A stretch of 64,000 nt of DNA. Origin: Bacteroidota bacterium. Its GTDB lineage: Bacteria > Bacteroidota > Bacteroidia > Bacteroidales > Prolixibacteraceae. The stretch's first letter is position 1, and every line of letters begins with the position of its first letter. Location of the stretch: assembly GCA_030698405.1 (NCBI GenBank), contig JAUYMU010000021.1, positions 1 through 64,000 of the forward strand. Reading direction: 5' to 3'. Positions 33,998 through 43,983 of the stretch are shown here, piece by piece. The position numbers were made by a program, and so were the translations under genes. Under the pieces are notes generated by a model that searched no databases, was not told the DNA's origin, and saw nothing but the letters and a program-made list of their open reading frames with translations.

Positions 33998-35359
33998 ATG
34001 GCCAAAGGGAACATTCTGATTGTCGACGACAACAAGAGCATTTTAAGTGCATTGGAGATTTTTCTTACTCCTGAATTTCAAACCGTCACCACGCTATCCG
34101 ATCCCAACCAGATTCCAACTGAACTTCGGAAGAAAGACTACAATTTGGTAATTCTTGATATGAATTTTAATGCCGGAATAAACACCGGCAACGAAGGCAT
34201 ATACTGGCTCGGACGAATCAAGGAATCTCATCCTGAAACATCGGTGGTAATGATTACAGCTTATGGCGATGTTGAATTGACCGTAAAGGCATTAAAGATG
34301 GGAGCCACCGATTTTTTCCTGAAACCCTGGGACAACAACAAATTGCTGGCGACCCTAAAATCAGCACTCCAGCTCAACTGGTCGAAAAAGGAAGTGAACC
34401 AGCTTAAGGAAAAGGAAAAGGGCTTGAAAACGGAAATCAACCGCGAGCAAAAATTCATCGTTGGCTCGTCGCCTCAACTGATGCAAATGCTGAACATGGT
34501 TCGAAAAGTAGCGAAAACAGATGCCAATGTGCTGATTACCGGAGAAAACGGAACCGGAAAAGAACTGATTGCGCACGAAATTCACCGCCTGTCGGAACGC
34601 TCACAAGAAGTGATGGTGAGTGTCGATATGGGTGCAATCACCGAAACTTTGTTCGAAAGTGAATTGTTCGGCCACGTGAAAGGAGCATTTACCGATGCCC
34701 GCGAAAACCGACCCGGCAAATTCGAAGTAGCTGATAAAGGCAGTCTTTTTCTGGATGAAATCGGGAATCTCTCGTTTCACCTTCAGGCTAAACTACTGGC
34801 AGCCATACAAAACCGGCAGATTTCGCGTATCGGTTCCAATCAAACCGTCCCGGTTGACATACGGCTGATTTGCGCCACCAATAAAAAACTGGAAAGTATG
34901 GTACACGAAGGATTGTTTCGCGAAGACCTGCTGTACCGAATCAATACCATCCAGATTGAGGTTCCGCCACTTCGCGACCGAGGAAACGACGTCCTGGTGC
35001 TGGCCGATTTTTTCATGAAGAAATATACCTCAAAATACAACAAGCCCAGTCTGAAAATCAATCAGCCGGCACAGGACAAGCTGCTCAAATACGCATGGCC
35101 CGGGAATATCCGTGAATTGCAGCATACCATCGAAAAAGCGGTTATCCTGAGCGAAGGCAACGTTTTGAAACCTGAGGATTTTTTCATGCGGCCAATTCTT
35201 TCAGGAAAAACAAGTGAGACAGAACTTACACTCGAAGAAATGGAAAAACGAATGATCAACCTTGCCATCGAAAAGAACAACGGAAACCTAAGCGCTGCAG
35301 CCGAGCAGCTTGGAATCACCCGGCAGACACTCTATAACAAAATTAAAAAGAACGGATAA
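33998..35359 (+). CDS. NtrC-family sigma54-dependent response regulator
   Basis: 453 residues from ATG 33998. The receiver domain (1-125) has the acidic pair Asp10/Asp11, phospho-acceptor Asp54, the ITAYGD Thr and LKPWD Lys. A short charged linker leads to a sigma54-interacting AAA+ domain (~150-380). This has Walker A GENGTGKE, the sigma54 contact loop as GAFTDA instead of GAFTGA, Walker B SLFLDEIGNL, and an arginine-finger region LLYRINTIQIEVPPLRDR. A Fis-type helix-turn-helix closes it (NLSAAAEQLGITRQTLYNKI). It overlaps the kinase gene by 1 nt (TAATG). It faces away from tolC and is the natural activator for the sigma54-like promoter there. Confidence 0.93.
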   Translation: MAKGNILIVDDNKSILSALEIFLTPEFQTVTTLSDPNQIPTELRKKDYNLVILDMNFNAGINTGNEGIYWLGRIKESHPETSVVMITAYGDVELTVKALKMGATDFFLKPWDNNKLLATLKSALQLNWSKKEVNQLKEKEKGLKTEINREQKFIVGSSPQLMQMLNMVRKVAKTDANVLITGENGTGKELIAHEIHRLSERSQEVMVSVDMGAITETLFESELFGHVKGAFTDARENRPGKFEVADKGSLFLDEIGNLSFHLQAKLLAAIQNRQISRIGSNQTVPVDIRLICATNKKLESMVHEGLFREDLLYRINTIQIEVPPLRDRGNDVLVLADFFMKKYTSKYNKPSLKINQPAQDKLLKYAWPGNIRELQHTIEKAVILSEGNVLKPEDFFMRPILSGKTSETELTLEEMEKRMINLAIEKNNGNLSAAAEQLGITRQTLYNKIKKNG

Positions 35360-36711
35360 TGGTCAGTCGAAACCTTTATTTTCAAATAATTTTTAGGGTT
35401 GTTTTGATTGTGATTCCTGCTCTGGTAGCAGGCTGGCTGATCGCTTCAGACCATTCGCTATTGCTGATTTTGTTGTGCTTTTGTCTCGTTTTGGCGGTGG
35501 TTATTAACCTTGTCAACTATCTGAATTCGACCAACAGGAAAATAAGCTATTTTCTCGAATCGGTTCAAAATGAAGATTCTACACTTTCGTTTCCGACCAA
35601 TATTTCCGACCAGCCAATTCGCGAAATCTGTCAGGGACTGAACAAAGTCAACAAGCAAATACAACAGTTAAAAATCGAAAACCAGCAACGGGAACAATAT
35701 TTTCAAACCTTGCTCGAACATGTAGCCACCGGAATCGTGACTTTTAATCCGAAAGGGTTTGTGCTTCATGCCAACTCGGCTGCAAAAAAAATGTTGGGAG
35801 TCGATGTACTCACACATATCAACCAACTGGAAAGAGTTAACCGAAATTTGTTTCAGGCAATCAAAAACATCCAGGCATTTGAGCAAAAACTGGTATCAGT
35901 CATCACCGAACGCGGCACCATTCAGCTTTCGCTCAAATCAACTTCGTTTAAAGCAAAAAATAATGAACTGATGTTGTTATCGGTACAGGATATTCGTAAT
36001 GAACTGGACGAAAAAGAGCTGGATTCATGGATGAAACTGATCAGGGTACTGATGCACGAAATTATGAATTCGATCGCACCAATCACTTCACTTTCAGAAA
36101 GTTTGTGCAAGTTTTTCACCATCGACGGGCGTCCGGCACTTCCTGAAGAATTGAATGAAGCGACCATTGGGACTACACTTCGGGGACTGAATGTAATTAA
36201 AGAACAGGGAAATGGATTGATGTTGTTTGTTGAATCGTACCGGAAATTGACACGTTTACCAAAACCTGATAAAATAGTATTCAAAGTTGAAGACCTTGTC
36301 AACCGGATAAAAGTGCTCTACGCTTCGCTCGAAAACAGCGAAAAGGTGAAGCTTATTGTTACGGTAAACCCTCCGGGAATGGAGCTTTTGGCAGATGAAA
36401 ACCAGATTTCGCAGGTTTTGATCAACCTGGCAAAGAATGCCCTGCAGGCCAATGAGAAAAATCCTGAAGGTAAAATTCATATTACTGCCGGATTCAATAC
36501 CGAACATCGTGCTGAAATATGTGTAACCGACAATGGTCCGGGAATTCCGGATGAGATTCTGGAACAGATTTTTGTGCCTTTTTTTACGACCCGCGAAAAC
36601 GGATCAGGAATTGGGCTGAGCCTCTCGCGGCAGATCATGCGCCTGCATGGCGGAAGCCTTCAGGTACGATCGGTTCCAAATAAGGAGACGGTGTTTTGTC
36701 TGAGGTTTTAA
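35359..36711 (+). CDS. NtrY-like membrane histidine kinase
   Basis: A 450-residue sensor kinase. Two membrane helices at ~8-30 and ~33-53 have almost no periplasmic loop between them, so it probably senses within the membrane or cytoplasm. A PAS-like domain follows ([25 protein letters not shown]). The H-box is [12 protein letters not shown] (His ~231). N-box [11 protein letters not shown]1 DNGPGIP, F-box [17 protein letters not shown] and G2 are all present, so it should be active. The start overlaps the regulator stop by 1 nt, giving translational coupling. Signal unknown; envelope stress or a toxic compound exported by the adjacent pump is plausible. Confidence 0.92.
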   Translation: MVSRNLYFQIIFRVVLIVIPALVAGWLIASDHSLLLILLCFCLVLAVVINLVNYLNSTNRKISYFLESVQNEDSTLSFPTNISDQPIREICQGLNKVNKQIQQLKIENQQREQYFQTLLEHVATGIVTFNPKGFVLHANSAAKKMLGVDVLTHINQLERVNRNLFQAIKNIQAFEQKLVSVITERGTIQLSLKSTSFKAKNNELMLLSVQDIRNELDEKELDSWMKLIRVLMHEIMNSIAPITSLSESLCKFFTIDGRPALPEELNEATIGTTLRGLNVIKEQGNGLMLFVESYRKLTRLPKPDKIVFKVEDLVNRIKVLYASLENSEKVKLIVTVNPPGMELLADENQISQVLINLAKNALQANEKNPEGKIHITAGFNTEHRAEICVTDNGPGIPDEILEQIFVPFFTTRENGSGIGLSLSRQIMRLHGGSLQVRSVPNKETVFCLRF

Positions 36712-36720
36712 AAAAGTTGA

Positions 36721-36962
36721 TGGGGAATCGGACTTTCCGAAGTCCGAGATTTTTAGACTTAGGAAGGTGGTTTTCTTCGACTTGGGAAAGTCGAAATCCC
36801 CAGGAGTCGGACTTTCCGAAGTCCGATATTCCCTAGACTTAGGAAGGTGGTTTTCTTCGACTTGGGAAAGTCGAAATCCCCAGGAATCGGACTTTCCGAA
36901 GTCCGATATTCCCTAGAATTCGGAAGGTCGTTTTCTTCGACTTGGGAAAGTCGAAGTCCTGC
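36721..36962. repeat. three tandem copies of a 79-80-bp double-hairpin unit
   Basis: Units start at 36729, 36808 and 36888 (periods 79 and 80). Each contains two hairpins: CGGACTT-TCCG-AAGTCCG and TTCGACTT-GGGA-AAGTCGAA. The two palindromes are related in sequence, and the copies differ at only a few positions. The block fills the gap between two convergent genes, starting 10 nt after the kinase stop and ending 2 nt before the glycosyltransferase stop. It is not CRISPR: the units are contiguous with no variable spacers. Confidence 0.9.
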
Positions 36963-36963
36963 G

Positions 36964-37947
36964 CTAAAATTCTCTTTTTACCCACTCGATAATTCGATCT
37001 TCCGGCAAATCGTTCATGCAGCGGAAATGTTTTTTCGGGCATTTATGATAGCCAAGTTTGGAGCATGGGCGGCAAGGTAACCCTTTCACTTCGAGTATTT
37101 CAGAACCTTCTCCCGGCATGTAGGGCGACATTCCCAATTCGGGGGCAGTATTTCCCCAAACCGACAGTATTTTTTTGTGGTACGCAGCAGCTATGTGCAT
37201 TAATCCGGTATCGTTAGAGATTACCAGTCGTGCATTTTTAACCAGCGACGCCGATTGGTTGATTCGTAATTTTCCGGTAAAATTAACCACGTTCCCGGTA
37301 TTCCATTCCAAAACCTGATCGGCAAGCTGACGTTCACTTTTCCCTCCCAGCAGTACAAACGAAAACTTGGTATTCGAAATTAATGACCTGTATTTTTCTA
37401 CCGGCATTCGTTTGGTTGCATAAGTTCCGGCCAGCACTATTGCTACATAGCCATTCCTGAAATTTTCAGGCAATTCGTTGATTGAAAATTCATCTTCGAT
37501 AGAAATAAAATGGTCAAGTCCGTTCCGGTCATCTGATACTCCGAAGGTGCTTAGTGTTGCCAGGTTTCGATCGACAATGTGGCATTTAGGCAGGATGTCG
37601 ATCTTGAACATGGTAAGTAAAAGTTTGCGGATATTCAGTTTGTTAAAGCTGAATGATTTGACTTTTAATCCGAGTTTTACCCGCAGACTGCGCAAATTGT
37701 TGTGCAAATCAATGATGTAATCGTAATTTTCAGCTTTCAGTTCGCCAATTGTTTTCGAAAGCGAATCTTCCAAAAACTGAATTTTATCGATGTATGGATT
37801 TGCTTGCAGGAGATCCGCGTTGCGTTTCTTGGTAAGGTAGTGTATTTCAGCTTCCGGAAATTGATTTTTCAGGCAACGAACAACCGGCGATGTTAAAACA
37901 ATGTCGCCAATTGAACTGAAACGTATAATCAGAAATTTAGTCTTCAC
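36964..37947 (-). CDS. glycosyltransferase family 9 (heptosyltransferase-like)
   Basis: A 327-residue GT9 protein. The N-terminus KFLIIRFSSIGDIVLTSPVVRCL is the family signature, with the YDYIIDLHNNLRS segment after it. The C-half has LLGGKSERQLADQ and the nucleotide-sugar-binding block VKNARLVISNDTGLMHIAAAYHKKILSVWG. A Cys-rich C-terminus (LPCRPCSKLGYHKCPKKHFRC) is common in this branch. ADP-heptose:LPS heptosyltransferases are the characterised members; the exact sugar in this organism is unknown. It is transcribed after the ATP synthase pair, from which a terminator separates it. Confidence 0.88.
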   Translation of the reverse strand: MKTKFLIIRFSSIGDIVLTSPVVRCLKNQFPEAEIHYLTKKRNADLLQANPYIDKIQFLEDSLSKTIGELKAENYDYIIDLHNNLRSLRVKLGLKVKSFSFNKLNIRKLLLTMFKIDILPKCHIVDRNLATLSTFGVSDDRNGLDHFISIEDEFSINELPENFRNGYVAIVLAGTYATKRMPVEKYRSLISNTKFSFVLLGGKSERQLADQVLEWNTGNVVNFTGKLRINQSASLVKNARLVISNDTGLMHIAAAYHKKILSVWGNTAPELGMSPYMPGEGSEILEVKGLPCRPCSKLGYHKCPKKHFRCMNDLPEDRIIEWVKREF

Positions 37948-37950
37948 AAT

Positions 37951-37984
37951 AAAAAGCCCTGAAACTGTTGTATTTTCAGGGCTT
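37951..37984 (-). terminator. intrinsic terminator after atpC
   Basis: Arms 37955-37964 and 37974-37983 (AGCCCTGAAA and complement) with a 9-nt loop, followed on the minus strand by TTTTT. It ends the atpD-atpC transcript just before the start of the glycosyltransferase gene. Confidence 0.85.
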
Positions 37985-38013
37985 AAATATAAACAGATTA
38001 TCGCATCAACCGG

Positions 38014-38256
38014 CTATACCGACTCTGCAAGTACTATAATTTTGTTGTCTTTGTTTTCAATCACTCCCCCTTCAATTTCAAAAAAAAAGATTTTGCCTGA
38101 TTCTTCCACCACTTTTATCTTTCCCTTTTCGAGTGTCGAAATAATTGGCGCATGGTGATTTAGAATCGCAAAAGACCCTTTTGTTCCGGGAACCTGAACC
38201 GATTTTACTTCGCCTGAATAAATGTTTTTTCCGGGTGTAATTATTTCGAGCTTCAT
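38014..38256 (-). CDS. atpC: F1F0 ATP synthase epsilon subunit (short form)
   Basis: An 80-residue protein carrying only the N-terminal beta-sandwich domain of epsilon (MKLEIITPGKNIYSGEVKSVQVPGTKGSF..., HHAPIISTLEKGKIKV). The C-terminal inhibitory helical hairpin of the ~130-residue E. coli subunit is missing, as is normal in many Bacteroidota. It lies 29 nt after atpD and is followed by a terminator. This pair apart from the other atp genes is the common Bacteroidota arrangement. The residues of the epsilon fold that contact gamma and the c-ring are in this domain. Confidence 0.93.
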   Translation of the reverse strand: MKLEIITPGKNIYSGEVKSVQVPGTKGSFAILNHHAPIISTLEKGKIKVVEESGKIFFFEIEGGVIENKDNKIIVLAESV

Positions 38257-38285
38257 GTTTTTTTTATATTAGTGTTCAGTCACTA

Positions 38286-39881
<1,596 letters not shown>

Positions 39882-39884
39882 TCA

Positions 39885-40868
39885 TTAATGATCCCTGCTC
39901 ATGATCATTTTTGCAAGTGCAACCATTTCTTCTTTGGTTTCTTTGGCTACATCTATTTCATTCAGAACATCCAGTGCCGACTGGTAAAAATCTTCGATAT
40001 TATTTTCGGTGATCTCTTTTATTTTCAACTTGGTATAAATATTTTTTACTGCCATTATTTTTTCCTGATGATCGAATTCGTATTTTTCAATCCATCCCAG
40101 AAGCTCCTTTTTTGTCGGGTCATCTGATAATTCCAGTGCTTTTAACAGGAGAAAGGTCTTTTTGTTCGATATGATATCGCCGCCTATTTTCTTCCCGAAT
40201 TTTTCCTGATCGGCAAAAACATCCAGCAAATCGTCCTGAAGCTGAAATGCAATTCCCAGATCAAGTCCAAAAACATACAATAAATCGGCGATTCTTTCAG
40301 GAGCGTTGGCTGCCAATGCGCCCATTTTCAGGCTGCATGCCAGTAATACGGCCGTTTTCAGGCGGATCATATTCAAATATTCAGGAATTGAAACGTTCAT
40401 TCTGGTTTCAAAATCCATGTCGTATTGCTGGCCTTCGCATACTTCAAGCGCTGTGTCCGAAAAAAGGCGGATCATTTTGCCAAGGTTTTCAGTTTCGCTT
40501 TTTTGTAAATAATTGTATGCCATGATCGACATCGCGTCTCCCGAAAGAATGGCAATATTCGGGTTGTATTTTTTATGCACAGCCAGTGAATTTCGGCGCA
40601 TATCGGCCTGATCCATAATATCGTCGTGCAGCAAAGTGAAATTGTGAAACACCTCGATTGCAAGAGCGGCAGGAAGGGCTTTTTCAATTTTGTCGGTGAA
40701 GAGGTTGCAGGCCATAAGGACCATTACCGGACGAAGTCGTTTTCCGCCCATTGCAAGCGTGTAGCCAATTGGTTCGTAAAGATTTGTGGGTTCAGTCTTG
40801 TTTAACCGAATTATTTCCCGGTTTATTTCTTCCGAAATAAGTATTTTTAACTCTTTGATTGTTTGCAT
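39885..40868 (-). CDS. polyprenyl (all-trans) diphosphate synthase
   Basis: 327 residues from ATG 40868; an upstream TTG would add four residues. Both aspartate-rich motifs are intact: the first in LLHDDIMDQADMRR and the second in FQLQDDLLDVFAD. GGKRLRPVMVLMA, the substrate-binding basic motif, is near the N-terminus. The size suits a long-chain synthase (for the menaquinone side chain) or a medium prenyl synthase; chain length is not decidable because the residues before the first motif are only moderately bulky. It starts 20 nt after the LytTR gene's stop, so they probably share a transcript. Confidence 0.9.
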   Translation of the reverse strand: MQTIKELKILISEEINREIIRLNKTEPTNLYEPIGYTLAMGGKRLRPVMVLMACNLFTDKIEKALPAALAIEVFHNFTLLHDDIMDQADMRRNSLAVHKKYNPNIAILSGDAMSIMAYNYLQKSETENLGKMIRLFSDTALEVCEGQQYDMDFETRMNVSIPEYLNMIRLKTAVLLACSLKMGALAANAPERIADLLYVFGLDLGIAFQLQDDLLDVFADQEKFGKKIGGDIISNKKTFLLLKALELSDDPTKKELLGWIEKYEFDHQEKIMAVKNIYTKLKIKEITENNIEDFYQSALDVLNEIDVAKETKEEMVALAKMIMSRDH

Positions 40869-40888
40869 AAATATTGTCAATCAGTGAA

Positions 40889-41641
40889 TTATATTCGGTT
40901 GTACAATAGTCTGTTCAGGAGTTCTTCCTTGAATTTGGGTGATACCGGCAATTGCATTTTATCGATCATCTCAACCACGCCACCATCGGTTTTAAGGTAA
41001 CGGTTTACATTCCGGAGGCTAATAAGATGTGAGCGGTGTATCCTGAAAAAGCCGTGAGAAACCAACATGTTATCGAATTCGAGTAAGGTGCGGCTTATTA
41101 GTACCGATCTGCCATCAACAAAGAAAATACGCGAATAGTTTCGTTCTCCTTCGCATCTTACAATATCTTTTACCTTTACAATTGTGAATCCGTTAATTTC
41201 AGGAAGGGCAATGGTAGCATCGTCCTCATTTCCCGGTTTTAAGTTCGTTTTTAGTACTTCAACACGCTGTTTTTCGCGCAACACCGGAATTTCATTGATC
41301 CGGTTGATTGTTAACCTGACATTTTCAATTAAAACCGGTTTTACAATATAATCGAAGGCAGAATACTTGAATGCAGTGATGGCATAATCACTGTATGATG
41401 TGGTAAATACTACTTTAAAATCTACTTCAGAGAGTTGTTCCAAAAGGCGGAATCCAGTTCCATCGGGCATTTCAATATCTAAAAAAACAAGATCCGGATC
41501 AACCAGGTCAATCAATTTTATTCCCGAAGCGACAGAATCTGCTTCGCCAAGAATTTTTATTTCGGGAAAATTCTGTTCTAAAATTCGTTTTAAACCTCTC
41601 CGGGCCAATTGATCATCATCAATAATAACGGTATGATACAT
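40889..41641 (-). CDS. LytTR-type response regulator
   Basis: A 250-residue two-component regulator. The receiver domain (MYHTVIIDDDQLARRGL, phospho-acceptor in DLVFLDIEMPDGTG) is followed by a linker and a LytTR DNA-binding domain. The latter has VKVKDIVRCEGERNYSRIFF, then FFRIHRSHLISLRNVNRYLK. There is no kinase gene adjacent, so the partner is elsewhere. Regulators of this type usually work with Lyt-type 5TM or histidine kinases in Bacteroidota. It is the first gene of an apparent unit with the prenyl synthase 20 nt downstream. The divergent neighbour is tsaB. Confidence 0.92.
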   Translation of the reverse strand: MYHTVIIDDDQLARRGLKRILEQNFPEIKILGEADSVASGIKLIDLVDPDLVFLDIEMPDGTGFRLLEQLSEVDFKVVFTTSYSDYAITAFKYSAFDYIVKPVLIENVRLTINRINEIPVLREKQRVEVLKTNLKPGNEDDATIALPEINGFTIVKVKDIVRCEGERNYSRIFFVDGRSVLISRTLLEFDNMLVSHGFFRIHRSHLISLRNVNRYLKTDGGVVEMIDKMQLPVSPKFKEELLNRLLYNRI

Positions 41642-41783
41642 CTGGATTTTGGTTCTGATAATTTTTTTAAAAATACTACAAATGATCGGACTTGTGCAAA
41701 TAGTTCAATAAAAATTTATTTTGTGCTGAAACAACTCTTTTATTTTCTTCTGCACAAAACTGCCGGCGTTTTGTTTATATGAA

Positions 41784-41791
41784 TATTTTTG
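41784..41791 (+). promoter_or_regulatory. TAnnTTTG -7 element of tsaB
   Basis: TATTTTTG, 20 nt before the ATG at 41811, with a weak -33 (CTG at 41760-41762, spacing 21). Candidate promoter. Confidence 0.4.
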
Positions 41792-41810
41792 TCGGATTAA
41801 TAAATTGAAA

Positions 41811-42521
41811 ATGGCCGTTATCCTTATAATTGAAACCTCTACTGAAGTATGCAGCGTTGCACTTACTGCTGATGGAGTACTGATTGATCTTAAAGAATCA
41901 AAAGAAGGGCAAAATCATGCCCGGCTGGTAACTGTTTTTGCAGAAGAACTGTTAAGCCGGAACAATATAAAACCTGATGAATTATCGGCGGTGGCTGTTA
42001 GTAAAGGTCCCGGTTCATATACTGGTTTACGGATCGGGGTTTCAACTGCAAAGGGGATTTGTTTCGCCCGCAGGATTCCGCTTATTGCTATTGGCACGCT
42101 TGAAGCCATGACACAACATGTTATATTTAACCGGAAATATTACAATATTCCGGAGGGTAAGCCAACGTTGTTTTGCCCGATGATTGACGCCCGCAGAATG
42201 GAGGTTTTTTCGATGTTGTACAATGAAGATGGTTCGGTATTGAAGCCGATCAGTGCCGAAATTATCGATGATACGTTCCTTTCCGAAGAACTGGAAGAGA
42301 AGCAGGTTGTATTTTTCGGCAATGGAGCGGAGAAGTGCAGACAATCATTGCAAGCGCCCAATGCCCTCTTTATTAATGAAATAGAAGCATCGGCTAAATA
42401 CATGTGCCAGTTGGCCTGGGAATTGTACAACAAAAACAAATTTGAAGACGTTGCTTATTTTGAACCTTTTTATTTGAAGGATTTTGTAGCTACAGTTTCC
42501 AAGAAAAACCTACCGGGATGA
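41811..42521 (+). CDS. tsaB: tRNA t6A-synthesis protein TsaB
   Basis: 236 residues from ATG 41811. It has the ASKHA-fold start MAVILIIETSTEVCSVAL, the AVSKGPGSYTGLRIGVSTAKGI block diagnostic of TsaB/YeaZ, and PMIDARRMEVFSMLY. TsaB supports TsaD (with TsaE) in making threonylcarbamoyl-adenosine at position 37 of ANN-decoding tRNAs. It lacks the HxxxH metal site of TsaD, as expected. The stop overlaps the DUF3108 gene by 4 nt (ATGA), so the two are co-translated. Function is cytoplasmic and essential in most bacteria. Confidence 0.93.
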   Translation: MAVILIIETSTEVCSVALTADGVLIDLKESKEGQNHARLVTVFAEELLSRNNIKPDELSAVAVSKGPGSYTGLRIGVSTAKGICFARRIPLIAIGTLEAMTQHVIFNRKYYNIPEGKPTLFCPMIDARRMEVFSMLYNEDGSVLKPISAEIIDDTFLSEELEEKQVVFFGNGAEKCRQSLQAPNALFINEIEASAKYMCQLAWELYNKNKFEDVAYFEPFYLKDFVATVSKKNLPG

Positions 42522-43258
42522 GAATTACAATGATTGTGAGTTTGTTGCTGGTGTTTGTCCTGAGGACAATCGCCCAGCCAATTGAAGAAATGGAATACAT
42601 TCTCCGGTTTGGATTTATACATGGAGGGAAGGCGACCGTTACTGCGCAGAACGTAAAATTAAACAAGAAGCCTGCCATTCATTACCATTTGAGGGGGAGA
42701 ACAATCGGACTTGTGGATAAAATTTACGAAGTGAACGATGTGTACGAAAGCTGGGTCAATCCTCAGAATTACCTGCCTGTGAAATCGATACGTAATGTCA
42801 GGGAACAAAAATACCGGTTTTATGATGAGGTGACCTACGATCATGAAAATGATTCGCTTTTCAGTTTAAAATCTGGTCGAAAAAAGGTTCCGAATAATGT
42901 AAACGACATGGTCAGTGTTTTCTTTTATATCAGGCAAAACCATTTTTTTGATAATTTGCTGGCGGGTAAAAACGTTGAAATACCTGTATATCATGGCGAT
43001 GATTTGTTTAAAATGCATTTGGAGTATTTGGGAATTGAAACCATTGATACAAAAATCGGTAAAAAGGTATGTTATGTCGTTTCGCCAAAGGTGCCAAAGG
43101 GTAAACTCTTTAAAAGTTCCGACGACCTGAAGATTTATATTACGAAAGATGAAAGCCGGTTGCCGATCTATGCTGAATTTAATTTATTGGTTGGGTCACT
43201 CAAATGCGAATTGATTTCGTATAAAATAAATGGGATGGATCAATTGGCCAAACAATAA
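42518..43258 (+). CDS. DUF3108 secreted protein
   Basis: A 246-residue protein. A signal peptide (MRITMIVSLLLVFVLRTIAQ) precedes a beta-rich domain matching DUF3108: EEMEYILRFGFIHGGKATV at the start, then a long antiparallel region with YEVNDVYESWVNP, SLFSLKSGRKKVPNNVNDMVSVFFYIR, and a C-terminal strand block ending RLPIYAEFNLLVGSLKCEL. Similar proteins in Bacteroidota are periplasmic with unproven roles, possibly lipid or cell-envelope handling. It is coupled to tsaB by a 4-nt overlap. The next gene, efp, has its own promoter-like element. Confidence 0.85.
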   Translation: MRITMIVSLLLVFVLRTIAQPIEEMEYILRFGFIHGGKATVTAQNVKLNKKPAIHYHLRGRTIGLVDKIYEVNDVYESWVNPQNYLPVKSIRNVREQKYRFYDEVTYDHENDSLFSLKSGRKKVPNNVNDMVSVFFYIRQNHFFDNLLAGKNVEIPVYHGDDLFKMHLEYLGIETIDTKIGKKVCYVVSPKVPKGKLFKSSDDLKIYITKDESRLPIYAEFNLLVGSLKCELISYKINGMDQLAKQ

Positions 43259-43320
43259 TATGTTGATAGTGAAATCTTTAAAAAAATAGAAGGAAAAATT
43301 CTGATTCAGCAATATTTCTT

Positions 43321-43328
43321 TATTTTTG
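43321..43328 (+). promoter_or_regulatory. TAnnTTTG -7 element of efp
   Basis: TATTTTTG, 31 nt before the efp ATG; no good -33 at ideal spacing (CTG 17 nt upstream). Confidence 0.35.
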
Positions 43329-43359
43329 CACCCGATTTGAAATTACTTAAAAATTTTCT

Positions 43360-43932
43360 ATGGCTATTACAACAGCGGATATTAAGAACGGAATGACAAT
43401 AGAATACAACGAACAGTTGTTTCAGATAGTCTCTTTCCAACACGTTAAACCAGGTAAAGGACCGGCTTTCGTGAGAACTAAACTCAAAAACCTTAAAACA
43501 GGCAGAACGATTGAAAACACATTCAATTCAGGAGTTAGAATTGACCAGGTAAGGATCGAACGTCGCCCTTATCAATATTTATATCAGGATGAAGCCGGTT
43601 ATAATTTCATGAATACTGAATCATTCGAACAGATTTCTATTGGTTCAGAGTTGATTGAAAATGCTGATCTGATGAAAGAAGGACAAATTGTGGAAATGAA
43701 CATTCATGCAGATACCGAAACTCCGCTGACTGTTGAATTACCTCCTTTTGTAGAATTACAGGTTACATCAACCATGGCAGGCGAAAAGGGAAATACAGCC
43801 AGTTCGAATGCACTTAAACCGGCAACCATCGAAACCGGCGCTGAAATTATGGTTCCGATGTTTATCAATGACGACGATATTATTAAAATCGATACCCGCG
43901 ACCGCACTTATTATGAGCGCGTAAAGAAATAA
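43360..43932 (+). CDS. efp: translation elongation factor P
   Basis: A 190-residue EF-P with its three beta-barrel domains. The N-terminal KOW-like domain carries the tip loop [17 protein letters not shown]; the modified residue position is Lys33 in PGKGPAF. Domains II and III follow (VDQVRIE...[15 protein letters not shown], here in parts; then [22 protein letters not shown]). The final strand block [13 protein letters not shown] is the family C-terminus. EF-P relieves ribosome stalling at proline runs. Modification enzymes were not seen in this window. An intrinsic terminator sits right after it. Confidence 0.97.
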   Translation: MAITTADIKNGMTIEYNEQLFQIVSFQHVKPGKGPAFVRTKLKNLKTGRTIENTFNSGVRIDQVRIERRPYQYLYQDEAGYNFMNTESFEQISIGSELIENADLMKEGQIVEMNIHADTETPLTVELPPFVELQVTSTMAGEKGNTASSNALKPATIETGAEIMVPMFINDDDIIKIDTRDRTYYERVKK

Positions 43933-43953
43933 TTGGAATTTATTCAAACTTGG

Positions 43954-43983
43954 AAATGGCCTGCATGTCGGGTCATTTTTTTT
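43954..43983 (+). terminator. intrinsic terminator after efp
   Basis: A 10-bp stem with two G-U pairs (43954-43963 with 43969-43978), 5-nt loop, then TTTTT. It reaches into the stop codon of the convergent O-antigen ligase gene. Confidence 0.75.

Noticed and set aside
34670-34700. GAFTDA instead of GAFTGA as a defect in the response regulator
   Set aside because: The substitution is common in Bacteroidota NtrC-type regulators as far as I recall, so it is not evidence of inactivation.
36721-36962. CRISPR array
   Set aside because: The 79-80-bp units are contiguous, contain two hairpins each and have no variable spacers; no cas genes nearby.
38014-38256. truncated atpC
   Set aside because: The short epsilon without C-terminal hairpin is the usual form in Bacteroidota.
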